From Eulemur rufifrons (taxonomy: Eukaryota; Chordata; Mammalia; Primates; Lemuridae), in NCBI RefSeq assembly GCF_041146395.1, contig NC_091008.1, positions 6,151,501-6,215,500 of the forward strand: 64,000 nucleotides of DNA, read 5' to 3'. The translations under genes were made by a program, and so were the position numbers. The notes under the pieces are model-generated. The model had not been told where the DNA came from and searched no databases. It saw only the letters and a list, made by a program, of their open reading frames with translations. Below are positions 1 through 14,934 of the stretch, one piece after another; the first letter of the stretch is position 1; every line of letters starts with the position of its first letter.

Positions 1-1400
1 CACGTTTAATTGTGAAATTTTAAAATTGTACAAGTATTTTGACATTCCCCCCTCATATTTAATCTCTTCCGATGACAGGAAAACACCAACCAATCACAGG
101 ATTTAATGGGTTTAATAAGTGTACCCCTTTGGTTCCTATTTGCAGCACCCAATATTCCTTTGAAATACCAGACAGACCTGGCAGTGGCCAACAGTAAATT
201 TCTGCTCCCCCGGAGATGAAAAGTTCAGGTTCTCTGAGTATGGTGTCGCAGTGGCACCTGCCAGAACTGGTACCTCCCCGTAGTTGGGGGGGCTTTAAAT
301 GTACCAGTGAAAAAAGCTTTTTCCCCTTCAAGGGGAAGAAAAAAAATCACTCCAAAACCTGGAAGATCTGGCTGTGAGGTCCTCTTCTCATCTCTTCAGG
401 CCTTTTTTTTTTTTTTTCCCCTCAGTGTAGCAAAACCTAACCTGAGTTACAAAAAAGAGGACAGTGATGGCTACCAAAGGAGTGACCAGGAGCAACCGAC
501 ATAGTCCTTTACCTCCCATATCCGACGCATGTGCTTCCTGGAAAAACAACAAAAGTAACAAATCCACAAAACACGACAGCTAGAGTTACAAAATCCATTC
601 ATCCAAGGGCGGTGGGAGGGTAAGGGGCACAGGGAGGAAACAAAGTATTCGAGTCGGTCCGGGCACAGGGGGTGGCGAATGCTGGAAAACAGCTGCAGAA
701 AAACCCGTGGCCCTTTCAGCCTCACGGTGGTGTCAGGAGATGCAGCAGAGACAAACCTTCCCGTTCCCCAGAGCGAAGTGCATACGCAGAAGGCCCTTGG
801 CAGCGTGGGTCCTGCCTTCCCTGGCAGGTGGAGGTGAGCAGGGAACAGCCGCCACGGCCTCCTTCCAATCCCAGCCGTCCCTTTGGGAGGGGGCAGCTCA
901 GGGGCCCGCAGCAGGCCGCAGTGTGGCGGGAGACGGATGCGGTGAAGGCGACTTCTCTGCAGAGGCTGAGCTGCTCAGGGCAGACTGCAGGCATGCTGTC
1001 TTGTGGAAGAGTCTGCTGCTTAAGAAGACCACCAAGGAGAAGAGCTAGGTACTCTGTCAGGGGGTCTTTGCTTCGTTGTCACTGATAAGGAGTAAAGGAA
1101 AGAGGCCGGAGAGGAGGCAGCCACTGATAATGCAGGAGGACTGCATGGCTGTGAGCAAAGCCAAGCGCAAACCAGACCCAAGGTAGCGAGGTCGGCTCCT
1201 TTGTTTGACAACCACTGGTGCATTTCAATTCCTTTACTGAACCAACGCTATGCAAAGAAACCAGCGAGTAGAGAGGGGACAGACGCAGGAGTGACCAACA
1301 AGATGTGTGCGAGAGAGACTCACAGAATTCCCTGGACGAGGAAGAGAGCCCGGAACAGAGAGCAGTTACCTTGCTGACACCAGGGCAGGGGTGAGGCTTC
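1..1400. other. Unassigned sequence before the CpG island
   Basis: No recognised gene or named repeat. Reading frames of up to 137 codons occur on both strands but none resembles a known family. A small perfect palindrome (8-bp arms, 1-nt loop) sits at 321-337. On the minus strand, CAAG/GTAACTG at about 1364-1374 resembles a splice donor, so the stretch could belong to a minus-strand transcript starting in the neighbouring CpG island. That is inference only. Confidence 0.3.
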
Positions 1401-1950
1401 CTCCCCGCACCTCAAATGCCAGCTCACCTGTACCTTGAGACCGAAGGGCACTCACAACTTTGCTGAGCGCAAACGGGCAGCGCCCAAGGAGCACTGGAAA
1501 TCGACGCGGCGAAGAATCCCACCCACGACCCACCATCTCCACGTCGCGACCCGCCCCCGACAATCCGGGCTGCTACTGAGGCAAGCACAGGAATAAACAC
1601 TCGACAAAAACAGGAGACTAAACCAGAATACTCCACCCACCATTCCAGGCAGAACACTGGAAAATTCTACAGGTAACGCGTGGCTCACCGGCTGGCCCGG
1701 CTCCGCGCCAGGACGCTGCTCGCCCTTCCCTGTTGCTCCTCCTCCTCCTCTGCCGGACTCGAGCTTTGAGACCGTGCAGATACCCGGATGGAGTCTTTGC
1801 TTCCCCTGGCGAGGTCCTGGAGAAAAGTGTTGACACTGTCAGCTACACGAAGGCGAGAGGAGTACCCCAAAATCTCTCTTCAGGAGGGACCCGGGGCTCT
1901 GCCTCAGCTGGCTGCTCGGAGCCGGCTGCGCCCCCGCTACGCAAGCCCGG

Positions 1951-2280
1951 CCACGTGGCGCCCACTCTGCGCATGCCCGGCCCCGCGGCACCCACACTGC
2001 GCATGCCCGGCCCCGCGGCGCCCACACTACACAAGCCCGGCCACGCGGCGCCCACACTGCGCATGCCCGGCCACGTGGCGCTCACACTACACAAGCCAGG
2101 CCACGTGGCGCCCACACTGCGCATGCCCGGCCCCGCGGCACCCACACTGCGCATGCCCGGCCCCGCGGCGCCCACACTACACAAGCCCGGCCCCGCGGCG
2201 CCCACACTACACAAGCCCGGCCCCGCGGCGCCCACACTGCGCATGCCCGGCCACGCGGCGTCCGCAGTGCGTCTCTCTCG
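1951..2280. repeat. 30-bp GC-rich minisatellite, about 10 to 11 units
   Basis: The unit length is exactly 30 bp, so units line up two per 60-base row. Two unit types alternate: type A ends in CTGCGCATGCCCGG and type B in CTACACAAGCCCGG. From 1951 the order is A A B A B A A B B A, followed by a degenerate unit at 2251-2280; 1921-1950 is a degenerate B-like unit. The other half of the unit varies between CCACGTGGCG, CCACGCGGCG and CCCCGCGGC(A/G). Because 30 is divisible by 3 the array stays open in several frames, which explains overlapping 190-230 codon ORFs on both strands that are not good gene candidates. Confidence 0.92.
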
Positions 2281-2490
2281 CCAAGCGGCGGCTCCGAGAC
2301 GCTCAGCTTTCCCCGGGGGAAGGTCTTGGAACGTGTCCCCTTCGCCGGGTGGGGGGGACGACGGCACTGAGGACGTAATGAGAGCAATTTCACGGGCGTG
2401 GAGTGGCGTGAAGCCTGCTGCGTGAGAACGAAGCATTCATCGCAGACCCACCAGGACGGGCCTCCGGGTTCCCCAGGAGGGTGGTGTGAG

Positions 2491-2496
2491 GTAAGT
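2491..2496 (+). other. Candidate 5' splice site (GTAAGT)
   Basis: GAG/GTAAGT matches the consensus donor and lies downstream of the minisatellite in the CpG island. It would end a plus-strand first exon at 2490. No transcript evidence is available from sequence alone. Confidence 0.35.
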
Positions 2497-3249
2497 GGCG
2501 TTTTCGGTGACTTCGGCCTTGATGTGCGTGAGGAGGAGAGGAGGGACCCGTCGATAGGCCTGCGCCCGGGGCAGGGGTCGGGTTTAGGCGGCGAAGAAGT
2601 AACGGGGCGGGGAGGATGCCATTGCCGTCTTCCTGCCCCAGTCCCGGGGCCTCCGGCTCTGCCTGGTTCTTTGGTGGCCACGTGCGTGTCAGCTGTGTCG
2701 TTCGCTCACACGTGCGCTTTCGATGACATGAATCCGGCAAAACGCGATTTGTTCCCTTTGCTGCAGCTCCGGGCGCCAGATGCGTCCGCTTTTAGGGCCC
2801 GGGCCTCGGAGAACCTCCAGGGGCCGTTCTGGAGGTCGCGCGGTGGGGTGCGCCCCGCGTGTCCCCCAACGCGCCCTGACCCGACGTTGGCTTCCTAGGG
2901 AGTTCCTTGTAAAACTGCAGGTGTCTTGTCTTGACTCGAATTTCAGAACTGAGCAGGAAGCGCCCCGGGAAAGAACGCGGGTAGCTAATGGCTGCGGGCT
3001 GCGGTGCGCCAGGTGTGGGGCATTGACTGCTCTGGTCTCAGCCCCGTGGCGCGGGGTGGTGTCGTGGCTTCCGCTCAGCGGGGCCCGTGGGGGACTAGGA
3101 GGGGACCTGGTGCTCACGGCCAGGCGGTGCTGTGCCCCCGTGGAGAACCGACAGTGCCACAGAGCCCCGACACCGGGCAAGGCTGCTCCGGGACCGCGAC
3201 AAAAACAGGACCGCTCTGGAGTTGTGTGCTGGGGACAAGGACGTTTTCC

Positions 3250-6200
3250 AAAGCGAGAGATGACCACACATTTTCCTTGTTACGGTGGGAGACTGCTACT
3301 TCTTTACCAGCACAACTCGGCTTCTCCTCTTCTCGTTTTCTAAATAAGAATCGAGATTCTCAAACGTAGAGTCACACCCACTTCCTGACAGTCTCACTTC
3401 CTCAACCTCTCCTCGACACGAGGCCAGATCTTGTAAGTCCCTTCTAGTAACTTCTTCAGAAGAGAACCCACGTTCTTCGTGATGGACATTCTCATTGTAA
3501 CGCGTCAATAATCCCGAAACACAACGGGGATGTTCTCAGCGGTCTTTGGAGGGCATTCCCAGCCCCCTTGCTCTTGATCCTGCGACTGTTAGGGAATATT
3601 CTGCCTGGAACGTGGATTCTGACGCCAGTTCAGCTTCCCCACCAGTTACCAAAGGAACAAGCACAGATGTTTAAGGGCATTAGTAATCCCATCCCAAATA
3701 GCACAAGATGAAAGGAAATTTTTTCTATTAAAATAACTTTAACTATGCTCCTGGTGAAATGGTAATGCTGGGGTTACTTAATTATTCATAGGAGGCACCA
3801 ATGAATATTTATTAAGCACCAATTATGGTTAGTCACTATTTGCTGAGGGTATAGCAGTGAATAAATGGACGAAAATGTGTTCATGGTGTTTAGATGCTGT
3901 GAAGTGTTACGACCGCTTCCTGTGTCTGGTTTATGTTGAGTCTCTACAGTCGATGCGCACGGCCCTACCTTAGTCATTCGGGATGGGTAATGCCAGCCGA
4001 ATGAGAAGCATTTTGATGACCAGTCGTAACTACCCCATCCATCCTCCTGCTCCTGGGTGCCCCCTCAGGTGAAGAGGCACAGGGCAGTTTTAAGTTTCAA
4101 AACACAAAGTAGAGGGCAACTTTGTTTCTTATGGTAGTGCAGAATTATTTGTTATCTGCAGCGTGTATTTGTATACAGATGATCGATTAAATTTAAACAT
4201 TGCTTTCCAATTAAATATGCCCACTTTAATCTCTAGCATTCGCAGGCATTATTTAAGGAAATCAAAGTTTTTCTTTGTAGTTAGAAAACTTTAATTTCAG
4301 CACTGGTAAGGCTTTCCCCGAATCTAAAGTAATAAAATCCAAATTTAATTCAGTGTGACAAATCTGTATTGAATACCTTCTGTGGGGAAGGATCATATCT
4401 TTCTTTTATAAGAGTTAAAATGCTTTGCAAAAATTAGTGGACATTTTCAAGATAATGTCCATATCTGATCTTAATAAATTTGTAGCATACAGTATATATA
4501 GCTTACTATATATATAAAGCAACGTTTTTAGTAATGACTCATATGTAATAGTGTCTGCAATGTGGTTTCCATTATAACTCTAGTCCTCATCTGCTAGTAA
4601 CTTTCTCCAAATTTAATCTTTTGGGTTGAAATTTTCCATGCCTGGTTTAAGCTCAAAGGTATTTAAAAAATTATTTTTTAAAGTTGTAGGGCAATTCTTT
4701 TGGCTATCATATATACCTCTTCTAATTTCAATCTAGGCAAGTGGAAAAAAAAAAGGAAAAGACTTAAGTATATGGGTATGGTATTTGTGTGTTCAACGAG
4801 AACCATAAAAAGGCCTTTTTATAGCCTATGCCTAAGATCATTTTATTCAGCTCATTTCCTAAAGTAACTGGAGCACCATGCTCACTGTTATCTGGTATGC
4901 CTTAGCTGTTGCAGAAACTAGTTCTCTGCATAAAAACAGAGGATAAAAAGATCCTTATAGATTAGATTCCCATGACACTGAAATATGTATGTTTAACTGA
5001 TTATTGTGACGAATTGCACACAAAGCCCTGTCTCTGAGGCTCTTGGGATGGGAATTCAGGCCTCGATCATATCCTTTCCCACCATTCCAAGCCCTGTGGA
5101 ACAAATATAATATTGTTTTAGGAAATTAAAATTGACTTCTTATCAGAAAATATGGATAATTATGTCCTTTTTAGATGTTTATATTGAAAAAGATGTCTCT
5201 CTGGGTTTAGTTCTGGTAGTCACATCGCCAAACAGGTCTCAGAGGTGTTCTGCGGATATTTTTGTCATAGGATATCTAGAAGTGTAGCTGTAAGTGCACC
5301 TTCTGCCTCATAGTAAGCAGGCAGAGGTCTTTGGTGGTTGGGGCTTGGAGCATGAGGATAACCAGCATTTTTTAAGACAAAAAGAATGAGGCAAGCAGGA
5401 ATTGTTTTTGGGTCCACACAAGATAAAATGAAATACTCTGTATCTTATATTCTCGTGTGTCATGAGTCTTCACCTCACACTTGATTTAAACTTTGTTCCC
5501 ATCTTAAATGTCATTAGAAAGTTATCACTTTTAAAATGGTCTTGCTTGATCTTTACATAAAAAAAAACCACCATCAAGTTGTCTCAAAGGCCTGTAAAAA
5601 GATGACATCTTAAGTATATATTCTTTCTAAAGGCGTACCCACGTATGTGTTATATATATGTGTAACTGCTTTGTGTGCCTAACTGTCTATTCTCTTTCTG
5701 TAGCTCTCCCATGTAGACATAGACATATACATCCGTGTAGATTCAGAATTTCCCTCAAGGAACAAAGGGAATCTCATAATGAAAAGCAACATTTTTTATG
5801 GATCCATGCCAAGGTACCAGATCCTTGTTCTTTTCCAGTTGATTTATCTTAATGATTCTCTGTCAGGCAAAAGCCTTTATGAATTCTGCATAACGTCCTA
5901 TTCAATTACAGCAGCATGCTTGTCTCAGCTTTGCAAGGCTAAGCTTGAGATGATTTTTCTTCTAAGAATCTCTTCCATAGTAACAAAATGAGACCAGTTA
6001 CTGCTGGAGGAACATAATGAACAAAAATGTTTTGCTTTATAAGATTCATGCTTAGAAAAATTCTGCCTGGACAAGTTCTCCCAACTTTGTTTCAAATTTG
6101 AGCGTAGGTTTTCATTTGTATATAGGTCTTAGCACTGTGCTTTGAATTAGCTATATGCTTAAGCAGATAGAACACATTGTCAAAATGTGTCCTTTCAGCC

Positions 6201-6420
6201 TCATCTTTCTACAGAGAAGCGCGGACAGACCTCTGCATTGGTCCATAATAGAGCTAATAGAACTTTCTGTGGTAATGAAAAAGGTTGTCTAATCTGCTCT
6301 ACACAATATGGTAATCTCTAGCCACTGTGGCTGTTGAGCATTGGAAATGTGGCTAGTGTAACTGAGAAACTGAATTTTAAATACAAATTAATTAATTCAA
6401 ATTCATATAACTGTATATGG
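3250..6420. other. Non-coding stretch, no gene seen
   Basis: AT-rich sequence without recognisable coding potential. About 3790-3880 (TTTATTAAGCACC, then AGCAGTGAATAAA) resembles an old MIR/L2-type fragment. The rest shows no repeat that can be named with confidence. Confidence 0.4.
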
Positions 6421-6424
6421 CTAG

Positions 6425-7640
<1,216 letters not shown>

Positions 7641-7741
7641 AAAATATCTTACATTTATAACAAGTTAATTAAGCGGATAAGAGTATAGAATTTAACTTCT
7701 GAAAAATTGCACTGAGATTTTGGCAAATTGCTACTATTCCT

Positions 7742-8300
7742 GCTATCTATTACTATAACAAACCACTCCAAACTTAATGACTTAAAACAATAATTGATTA
7801 TTATTTCTCATGATTCTGTGGGTTGACAGTGGGGCAATTCTCACCTGGGGTTTCTCATGTGGTTACAATCAGATATCCCATAGAGCTGGTGTCAGCTGAT
7901 GGCTCAAATGAACTAATGTCCAGGATAGCTTCTCACTCCGTGTCATGTGCCTGGACTGGTTTGGCTTGAACTGCTAGGAGCTGGCCAGGCATCTCTCTCT
8001 CTACGGAACATCTATCCATGACTAGCTTGGGTTTTCTGACAGCGTGGCAATCTCAGGAAGTTGGAATTCTTGCATGATGTTTGGCTTCCCTCAGAGTGAG
8101 TGTTTAGAGAGACTGTAAGGAGGAGCTGCCATGTTCTTCAGGCGTCACTTCTTCTATGACCTATCGGTTAGAGCAATCACAGAGCCTGCCCAGATTTAAA
8201 AGGAGCTGGCCTAGACCCTACCTCTAGATGGGAAAAAGATCAGAAAACTTATGGCTATTTTCTGTTTTCCACAGCTTCTCTGTAGAGTGACACATTTTCC
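7742..8300 (+). repeat. Ancient interspersed repeat, class not assigned
   Basis: Begins with the widespread mammalian motif ACAAACCACTCCAAACTTAA followed by TGACTTAAAACAATAAT and a long diverged body. It resembles an old LTR or transposon family known from many mammalian loci, but the family could not be named with confidence. Confidence 0.5.
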
Positions 8301-8701
8301 CAATTGCAGCCAGTGGGAAGTATGAGTCGATGGTTTTACTGTATGGTTTGCTAAAAGCTGATGAAGGCAAATGCTCCTACCTTACTAATAAAGCAATTTC
8401 AGTTCCCTATCTTGAGGCAAGAAATGACAAGAATAAAGAATGCTTTTGATGATGTCTGAACTGAATTGGGGACCTCAGTGTGAGGATGGATTTAGTATTT
8501 TTCCAACCTAGAATTGATTTTCATGAGAAAAGCAAATACGGCTGAGGTAGTTTTCATGGTTCTCAAATGATTGAGAACACAAAACTCTGGCTCAGAGTCC
8601 TCTCCACACCGCATACATGTAAGTGCTGTTTTTTATCTGTGAATATATAATGATTGTTGTTCATTTCTTGTTTATTTAGTGCAGCTTCAGTGATTGGGGT
8701 T

Positions 8702-9312
8702 GTTTTTTTTTTTTTAATTTAAACTTTTTTGTCCTGCCACATTCAGCATCAGCCTGATATTTTCTTTAAAAAACTAGTTAATAATCCAGTGTTAGCAAAA
8801 GCTCATCAGTTTCTATAAGCAGTGCATAAGCCTGGTGTATCTGGATTTGTCATGTTGCTCTGCAGATAAGTTTGCTCGTCTGATTTGTGTGTCATTATAC
8901 ATTCAAAACACTTCTTCAGTTTAACATCAGCTGCCTTCAACTTTTAAACATCTGTACGGATATCCTTTGGTCAGCCAGCTTCCGTCTGTCTTGTCCAAGA
9001 GAATTATGTGCAGGTGAACGTTGCTTCTGTCCTTAAAGGTTGACTGCATGATGGACTGCTGTTAATAATTTTGTCTTGCCACGTTAATCAGCAGTGTCCA
9101 CAGGACACCACAAGATAACCTGCGTGAAGGTCTCTTCGTCATATGGAGGGCTAGCGCTTCCATCAAACGTAAGGCCTCCGTTTGGTCTTGGGATTGCTCC
9201 CACATCCAGTTCCCGCACTGTCACGTGGCCTCCTGAAGGAGCTTTTTGTATTGCTTTGATTTGGTTTTTTACACTTCGCTTCTTAGAGCTCCATGGCAGA
9301 GAGTGTTTTTAG
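8702..9312 (-). pseudogene. Candidate processed pseudogene, parent not identified
   Basis: Read on the minus strand, a roughly 75-codon open stretch (about 9303 down to 9085) ends in TAA. It is followed by about 370 bp of 3'-UTR-like sequence, a possible ATTAAA and a 15-base A-tract (the T-tract at about 8702-8716). The stretch begins near KHSLPWSSKKRSVKN, contains GHVTVRELDVGAIPRPNGG and FDGSASPPYDEETF, and has biased, protein-like composition. A TAA stop lies just upstream of the open stretch. Lack of introns, terminal A-tract and broken reading frame fit a retrocopied mRNA. The protein is not recognised, no target-site duplication was established, and the 5' end could lie as far as about 9800. 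Confidence 0.4.
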
Positions 9313-9779
9313 ATAATCAAATTCAATAAGACTTTAAGATCTATTTTGCAGAAGGAAATCTGGCCGGTGTAGGGTTTCCTTGGTGCACAGTGACCAAAAG
9401 AGTGCTCTTTTCATTACTGTTTGGAGGCCAGATCAAGGGGTGACTGGTGCCCTGCTGATTCTTTGTTTCATTGACTCCTTTTCTCTTCCCTGCTGTTACC
9501 TTTGTTAAGATCCCACAGGAAGTCATATAACCCTGTTCCTTCAGGTCTTGTAAGGGTTTGCTTCAGTTCCATTTGCTCTGGCAGCGGTGTCTGAGGATTT
9601 AGCCCTCTTGATTATCAGTAGCCATGGTTGTTGGTACCTGACAGGTCCTCCTTAGCACAGAGAGAATGGGATGAATAATGGATGTGGTTTTGGGGGTGGA
9701 GGTGTTTGGCAGAACTGAGAAACCAGTGGCTTGGAACTGAAATGCGATTTGTTGCTTCCATACCTCATAAGATTGCAAC

Positions 9780-10375
9780 ATTTTTCCATCCCCACAGCTA
9801 CAGTCTAGCCCAGACCATCAGCGACTAATCCGCTCTTCCTCCTCTTCAGTGTGTTCTCAGTCTACTGCCAGAGTGATGGTTTAACACATTAACTGCCATG
9901 TGAGCTATATTTAAACACACTGGTTTTGAGCCTGGGGCCTCATGAAGCATATGTAACTCACACGTCTCTTTGCCTTAGGAGCTGTGTGTTGTACAGGCTA
10001 TTCACACTGCTGTGATGTAGCATACATGTTGCATGATGGGTGGTGGGTGGTCTCTTGGGCAAAACCCTGCAGTTGGCTCATGAAAAAATCTTTCTTACTG
10101 ATGTTCTTATTGTTACAATTAATATTGACAATTTAATTGCATATAACTCATACACAGAAAATAATAAAAAACAACTTTTTCATTAAATTAGAAAGGATCA
10201 TTTTGTTTTCAAAATTTTTATTTTATTTTCATAATAAAACACCGTGACCTCAAGGGAAATTTTTTTTCTAGTGTGGCAGTGTTAAAAATGTGTAACTGAT
10301 CAAGTTACTCCTCTGCTCCTGTTGCTTCCTATTGCCCTTAGCCTAAGGTCCAATACTCTGACCATTATCAGAACA
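9780..10375 (+). mobile_element. L2 (LINE2) 3' fragment, interrupted
   Basis: Left part 9780-9884 (CTACTGCCAGAGTGATGG) and right part 10282-10375 (AACTGATCAAGTTACTCCTC, then TGCCCTTAGCCTAAGGTCC) are consecutive pieces of the L2 3' region. They are separated by a 397-bp insertion bounded by TTAA, and removing the insertion restores a continuous L2-like sequence. Confidence 0.65.
9885..10281. mobile_element. Candidate non-autonomous piggyBac-like element (MITE)
   Basis: The 397-bp AT-rich segment is flanked by TTAA at 9881-9884 and 10282-10285, the target duplicated by piggyBac-superfamily transposases. Its ends are imperfect inverted repeats. The left end with target reads TTAACACATTAACTGCCATG; the right end, reverse-complemented, reads TTAACACTGCCACACTAG, so CTGCCA aligns after a 5-bp length difference. 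No transposase ORF is present. piggyBac activity is known from a mouse lemur genome, which would fit the inferred host. The alternative is an older MITE of another class with coincidental TTAA flanks. Confidence 0.5.
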
Positions 10376-10379
10376 GTGT

Positions 10380-12478
10380 CCACTTGTCAGACTTAACCAG
10401 GAACAACTTTATAATGGAGATTTTGTTTTTATCAAAAGAACTATCATATCCACTGCCTTTAGTTCCAATGCTTGCAATATAGAATGATCTCTGGGCCACA
10501 GCTCATAAATTCACAGTGGTGACACTGCCTGAGAGATTTTTAGTTATTCTTAGTACCTAGGTACAAAGAAGGCCATAAGTCAAAAGTGACAATGAGAAAA
10601 GAATTCTTTTTTAGGCAGTCTGGATCCTCATTTCACATTGCTGGACTTTGCTGTGTGCACATTATGCCTGGCTAACCCCAGCTTTACATAAAAGAGCTTC
10701 ATCAGCTTTTAACAAACCATATGGTAAAACCATCTACGCATATTTCTTCTGATACCTTCAGGCACTGCTAAGCAGCTGGTATTAATGAATAAAAATGGCC
10801 AGTGAAATCATAGTGTGTTGTTGCTAGGAAGGAACAGTTTATAGCCAGGAGAATTATAGATTACTAGGCAAGAACACACAGGAATAGAAGGAATGTGTGA
10901 TTTCTGTATTTCATCTAGATTTTGCCTCCTGTACTGCTTAGGCAATAGTGCTGTGCTGATTAGCAAGGATTAATTCTATTCCTACTCATGGTGGTCCTAG
11001 GAGATGGGACCAATACTTTCAAATACCCATCAAAAGTATTTCAGGGCCGGTGTCCCTAATTGAAGCCACTAGGGGAACTATGAAAAGAGATCCTGATTAA
11101 ACAACAGCAGCAACATTTTGTAATGTTGTTTCTCTAAATTTTCCATCTTTCCTCGCATAAAACATTTATTTCCTCCTGCTACACATGTTAAAATTTTTAT
11201 TACGTTGAGACAATTCCTACTATAACCTTTTAAGAGACTTGATTCCTATCATAACCCAGATGTAGACATTTTCCCTTGTCTGCATGGAATCCTTTATAGC
11301 TTTTTATAAACAATGCAGAACTCAGTCCTTTTACCAAGTTCCCTACTCCCCCCAAAAAATCCAAGTATATTTTTTGGTAGTTTTCATAGCGCTCTGCATT
11401 TTACTTTGAAGCATCCCTATTGCTGTAATAGTGCAGATATTTCCTTCAGAGCTCTGGCCTCCAGCTTCATCTTTTCCCTGTCCTCTGCCCAGTTCTGGGC
11501 TCAGTCCCTCTGACTCCTCTTTCGTTTCTACGTTAATTAGAGCGGATTTCCCTTTTTAATGGGAAATCTGGCTGACTTTGACCAATAGGTTTAAAAAAGA
11601 GTTTTTATAGCAATAGGTATGATAAAATTTTCTCTAATTCTTACACCATAATATGTTGGAATTGGCGTCTCTTTATCCTTTTCCTAGTTCATCTCTTTTC
11701 CCCTGTCTTCCATTTGATACCAGTTTGTTTTTATCTATTACTTTGCTCGAATGATTTGTTTTCAGATTTCAGAAATAATAAAATAAATTCTCTAAAGGGA
11801 GTTTGAGTGTGAACTTTTTCTTCTTAGTACAGTGCTTTTTGCATAGTTGGCCAAAATTATAGTGTAAAGCAATTATATTGAAAGTACTTAAGCTGCCTGT
11901 ATACACCTGTGGGTGTGAGGGTGTCCCCTCCATTCCCCCCATGCAGCTGGCTGTCAAGAGTTTCACCTGCTTCTTTGGAACTTAGACTGTTCCAGGATAT
12001 TGTAGAGGGATTATCCAAAGTGGGTAGGAGAGACAGACACATTCTCAGAGTTCGGACAGATAAAAATTTCACTGGGCAGCTTTGAAGTTACGTCCTGAGT
12101 GCTGCTGCAGGGAATTTCTTACCAGATGTGGATGGAAAGGATGGTTACCTTGGCTTCGAGTGGAGGCTATGAAGAGTACTATAAATGTTTTAAAGTTTAT
12201 TATTATCTTTATTATACAATATAATAAATGAATTTTTTTTTTTTGTCACATACCCAAACCAGAATCCAAAAGTAATCCGTAACAGTAGAGAGGTATGTGG
12301 GAGCTGAAATTAAATAGGGTGATGGAATTATGGGAAGTAGACAACGTTCTAAATGGCTGGGGCCGGGGATTTTGACATCTGCAAAGGAAGAGAATTCTAG
12401 GTTGAAGGCACTATGGGAGTGAGAGCTAGAATCGAGTATCTTAAATGTATAATACCAATAGCCGGCATGTAAAGAGTA
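10380..12478. other. Non-coding stretch, no gene seen
   Basis: Low-complexity AT-rich sequence with short T and A runs. Short ORFs (60-70 codons) lack any recognisable domain or codon signal. No nameable repeat was identified. Confidence 0.4.
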
Positions 12479-12479
12479 C

Positions 12480-12838
12480 TGCCATGCTTGTACCCTCCCC
12501 CAGATTTATATATCAAAACCTAATCACCAAGTGTAATGGTATTAGGAGGTGGGGCCTTTGGGAGGTACTTAGGTCATGAGAGTGAAGCCTTTGTGAATGG
12601 GATTAGTGCCCTTATAGAAAAGGCCCTAGTGAGCTGCTTTGCCTCTTCCACTATGTGAGGACACACGGAGAAGGCATCATCTGTGAACGAGGAAACAGGC
12701 CCTCACCAGACACTGAGCCTGCTAGGGCCTTAATCTTGGACTTCTCTACCTGGAGAACCATGAGAAATACATTTCTGTTGTTTATAAGCTACTCAGCCTA
12801 TGTTACTTCTTTTATTGCAGCCCAAATGAACAAAGGCA
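12480..12838 (+). mobile_element. MaLR-type solo LTR (MLT1/MST class)
   Basis: Shows the diagnostic order of ERVL-MaLR LTRs: GTAATGGTATTAGGAGGTGG, CCTTTGGGAGGTACTTAGG, GGGATTAGTGCCCTTATAG, CCCTCACCAGACACTGA and TTTCTGTTGTTTATAAG. No internal region or partner LTR is adjacent. It is too diverged for a subfamily call. Confidence 0.85.
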
Positions 12839-12939
12839 AGTATCTACTCTGTACCAAGAGCTATTTGAAGCATGTAGCCTTTTAAAGCTCTTAATACTTA
12901 AAAAATCCTGTGAAGTACATATTATTATATCTTATAAAA

Positions 12940-14930
<1,991 letters not shown>

Positions 14931-14934
14931 GTAT

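Larger units (their letters stand above)
1480..3240. promoter_or_regulatory. CpG island, candidate (possibly bidirectional) promoter
   Basis: CpG dinucleotides are dense here and rare in most of the rest of the window outside Alus and the ERV. A GC box (GGGGCGGGG) lies at about 2603-2612, and repeated GCGCATGC and CACGTG motifs lie in the embedded minisatellite. A strong plus-strand splice-donor match (GAG/GTAAGT) is at 2491, and a weaker minus-strand donor match is near 1370. The pattern fits a CpG-island promoter for a non-coding RNA, or an untranslated first exon of a gene outside the window. No coding exon could be tied to it. A germline-methylated island would have lost CpGs, so this one is probably unmethylated in germ cells. 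Confidence 0.6.

Noticed and set aside
672..1085. 137-codon plus-strand ORF near the CpG island
   Set aside because: Overlaps ORFs in other frames, has no family resemblance and is Arg/Pro/Ser-rich as expected from GC-rich DNA.
1951..2280. Regular 30-bp repeats resembling a CRISPR array
   Set aside because: The units are directly adjacent with no spacers, and the sequence is a primate genome.
1733..2681. Several 190-230 codon ORFs on both strands
   Set aside because: They run through a 30-bp tandem repeat; a unit divisible by 3 keeps frames open by chance. Composition is repeat-driven and no domain is visible.
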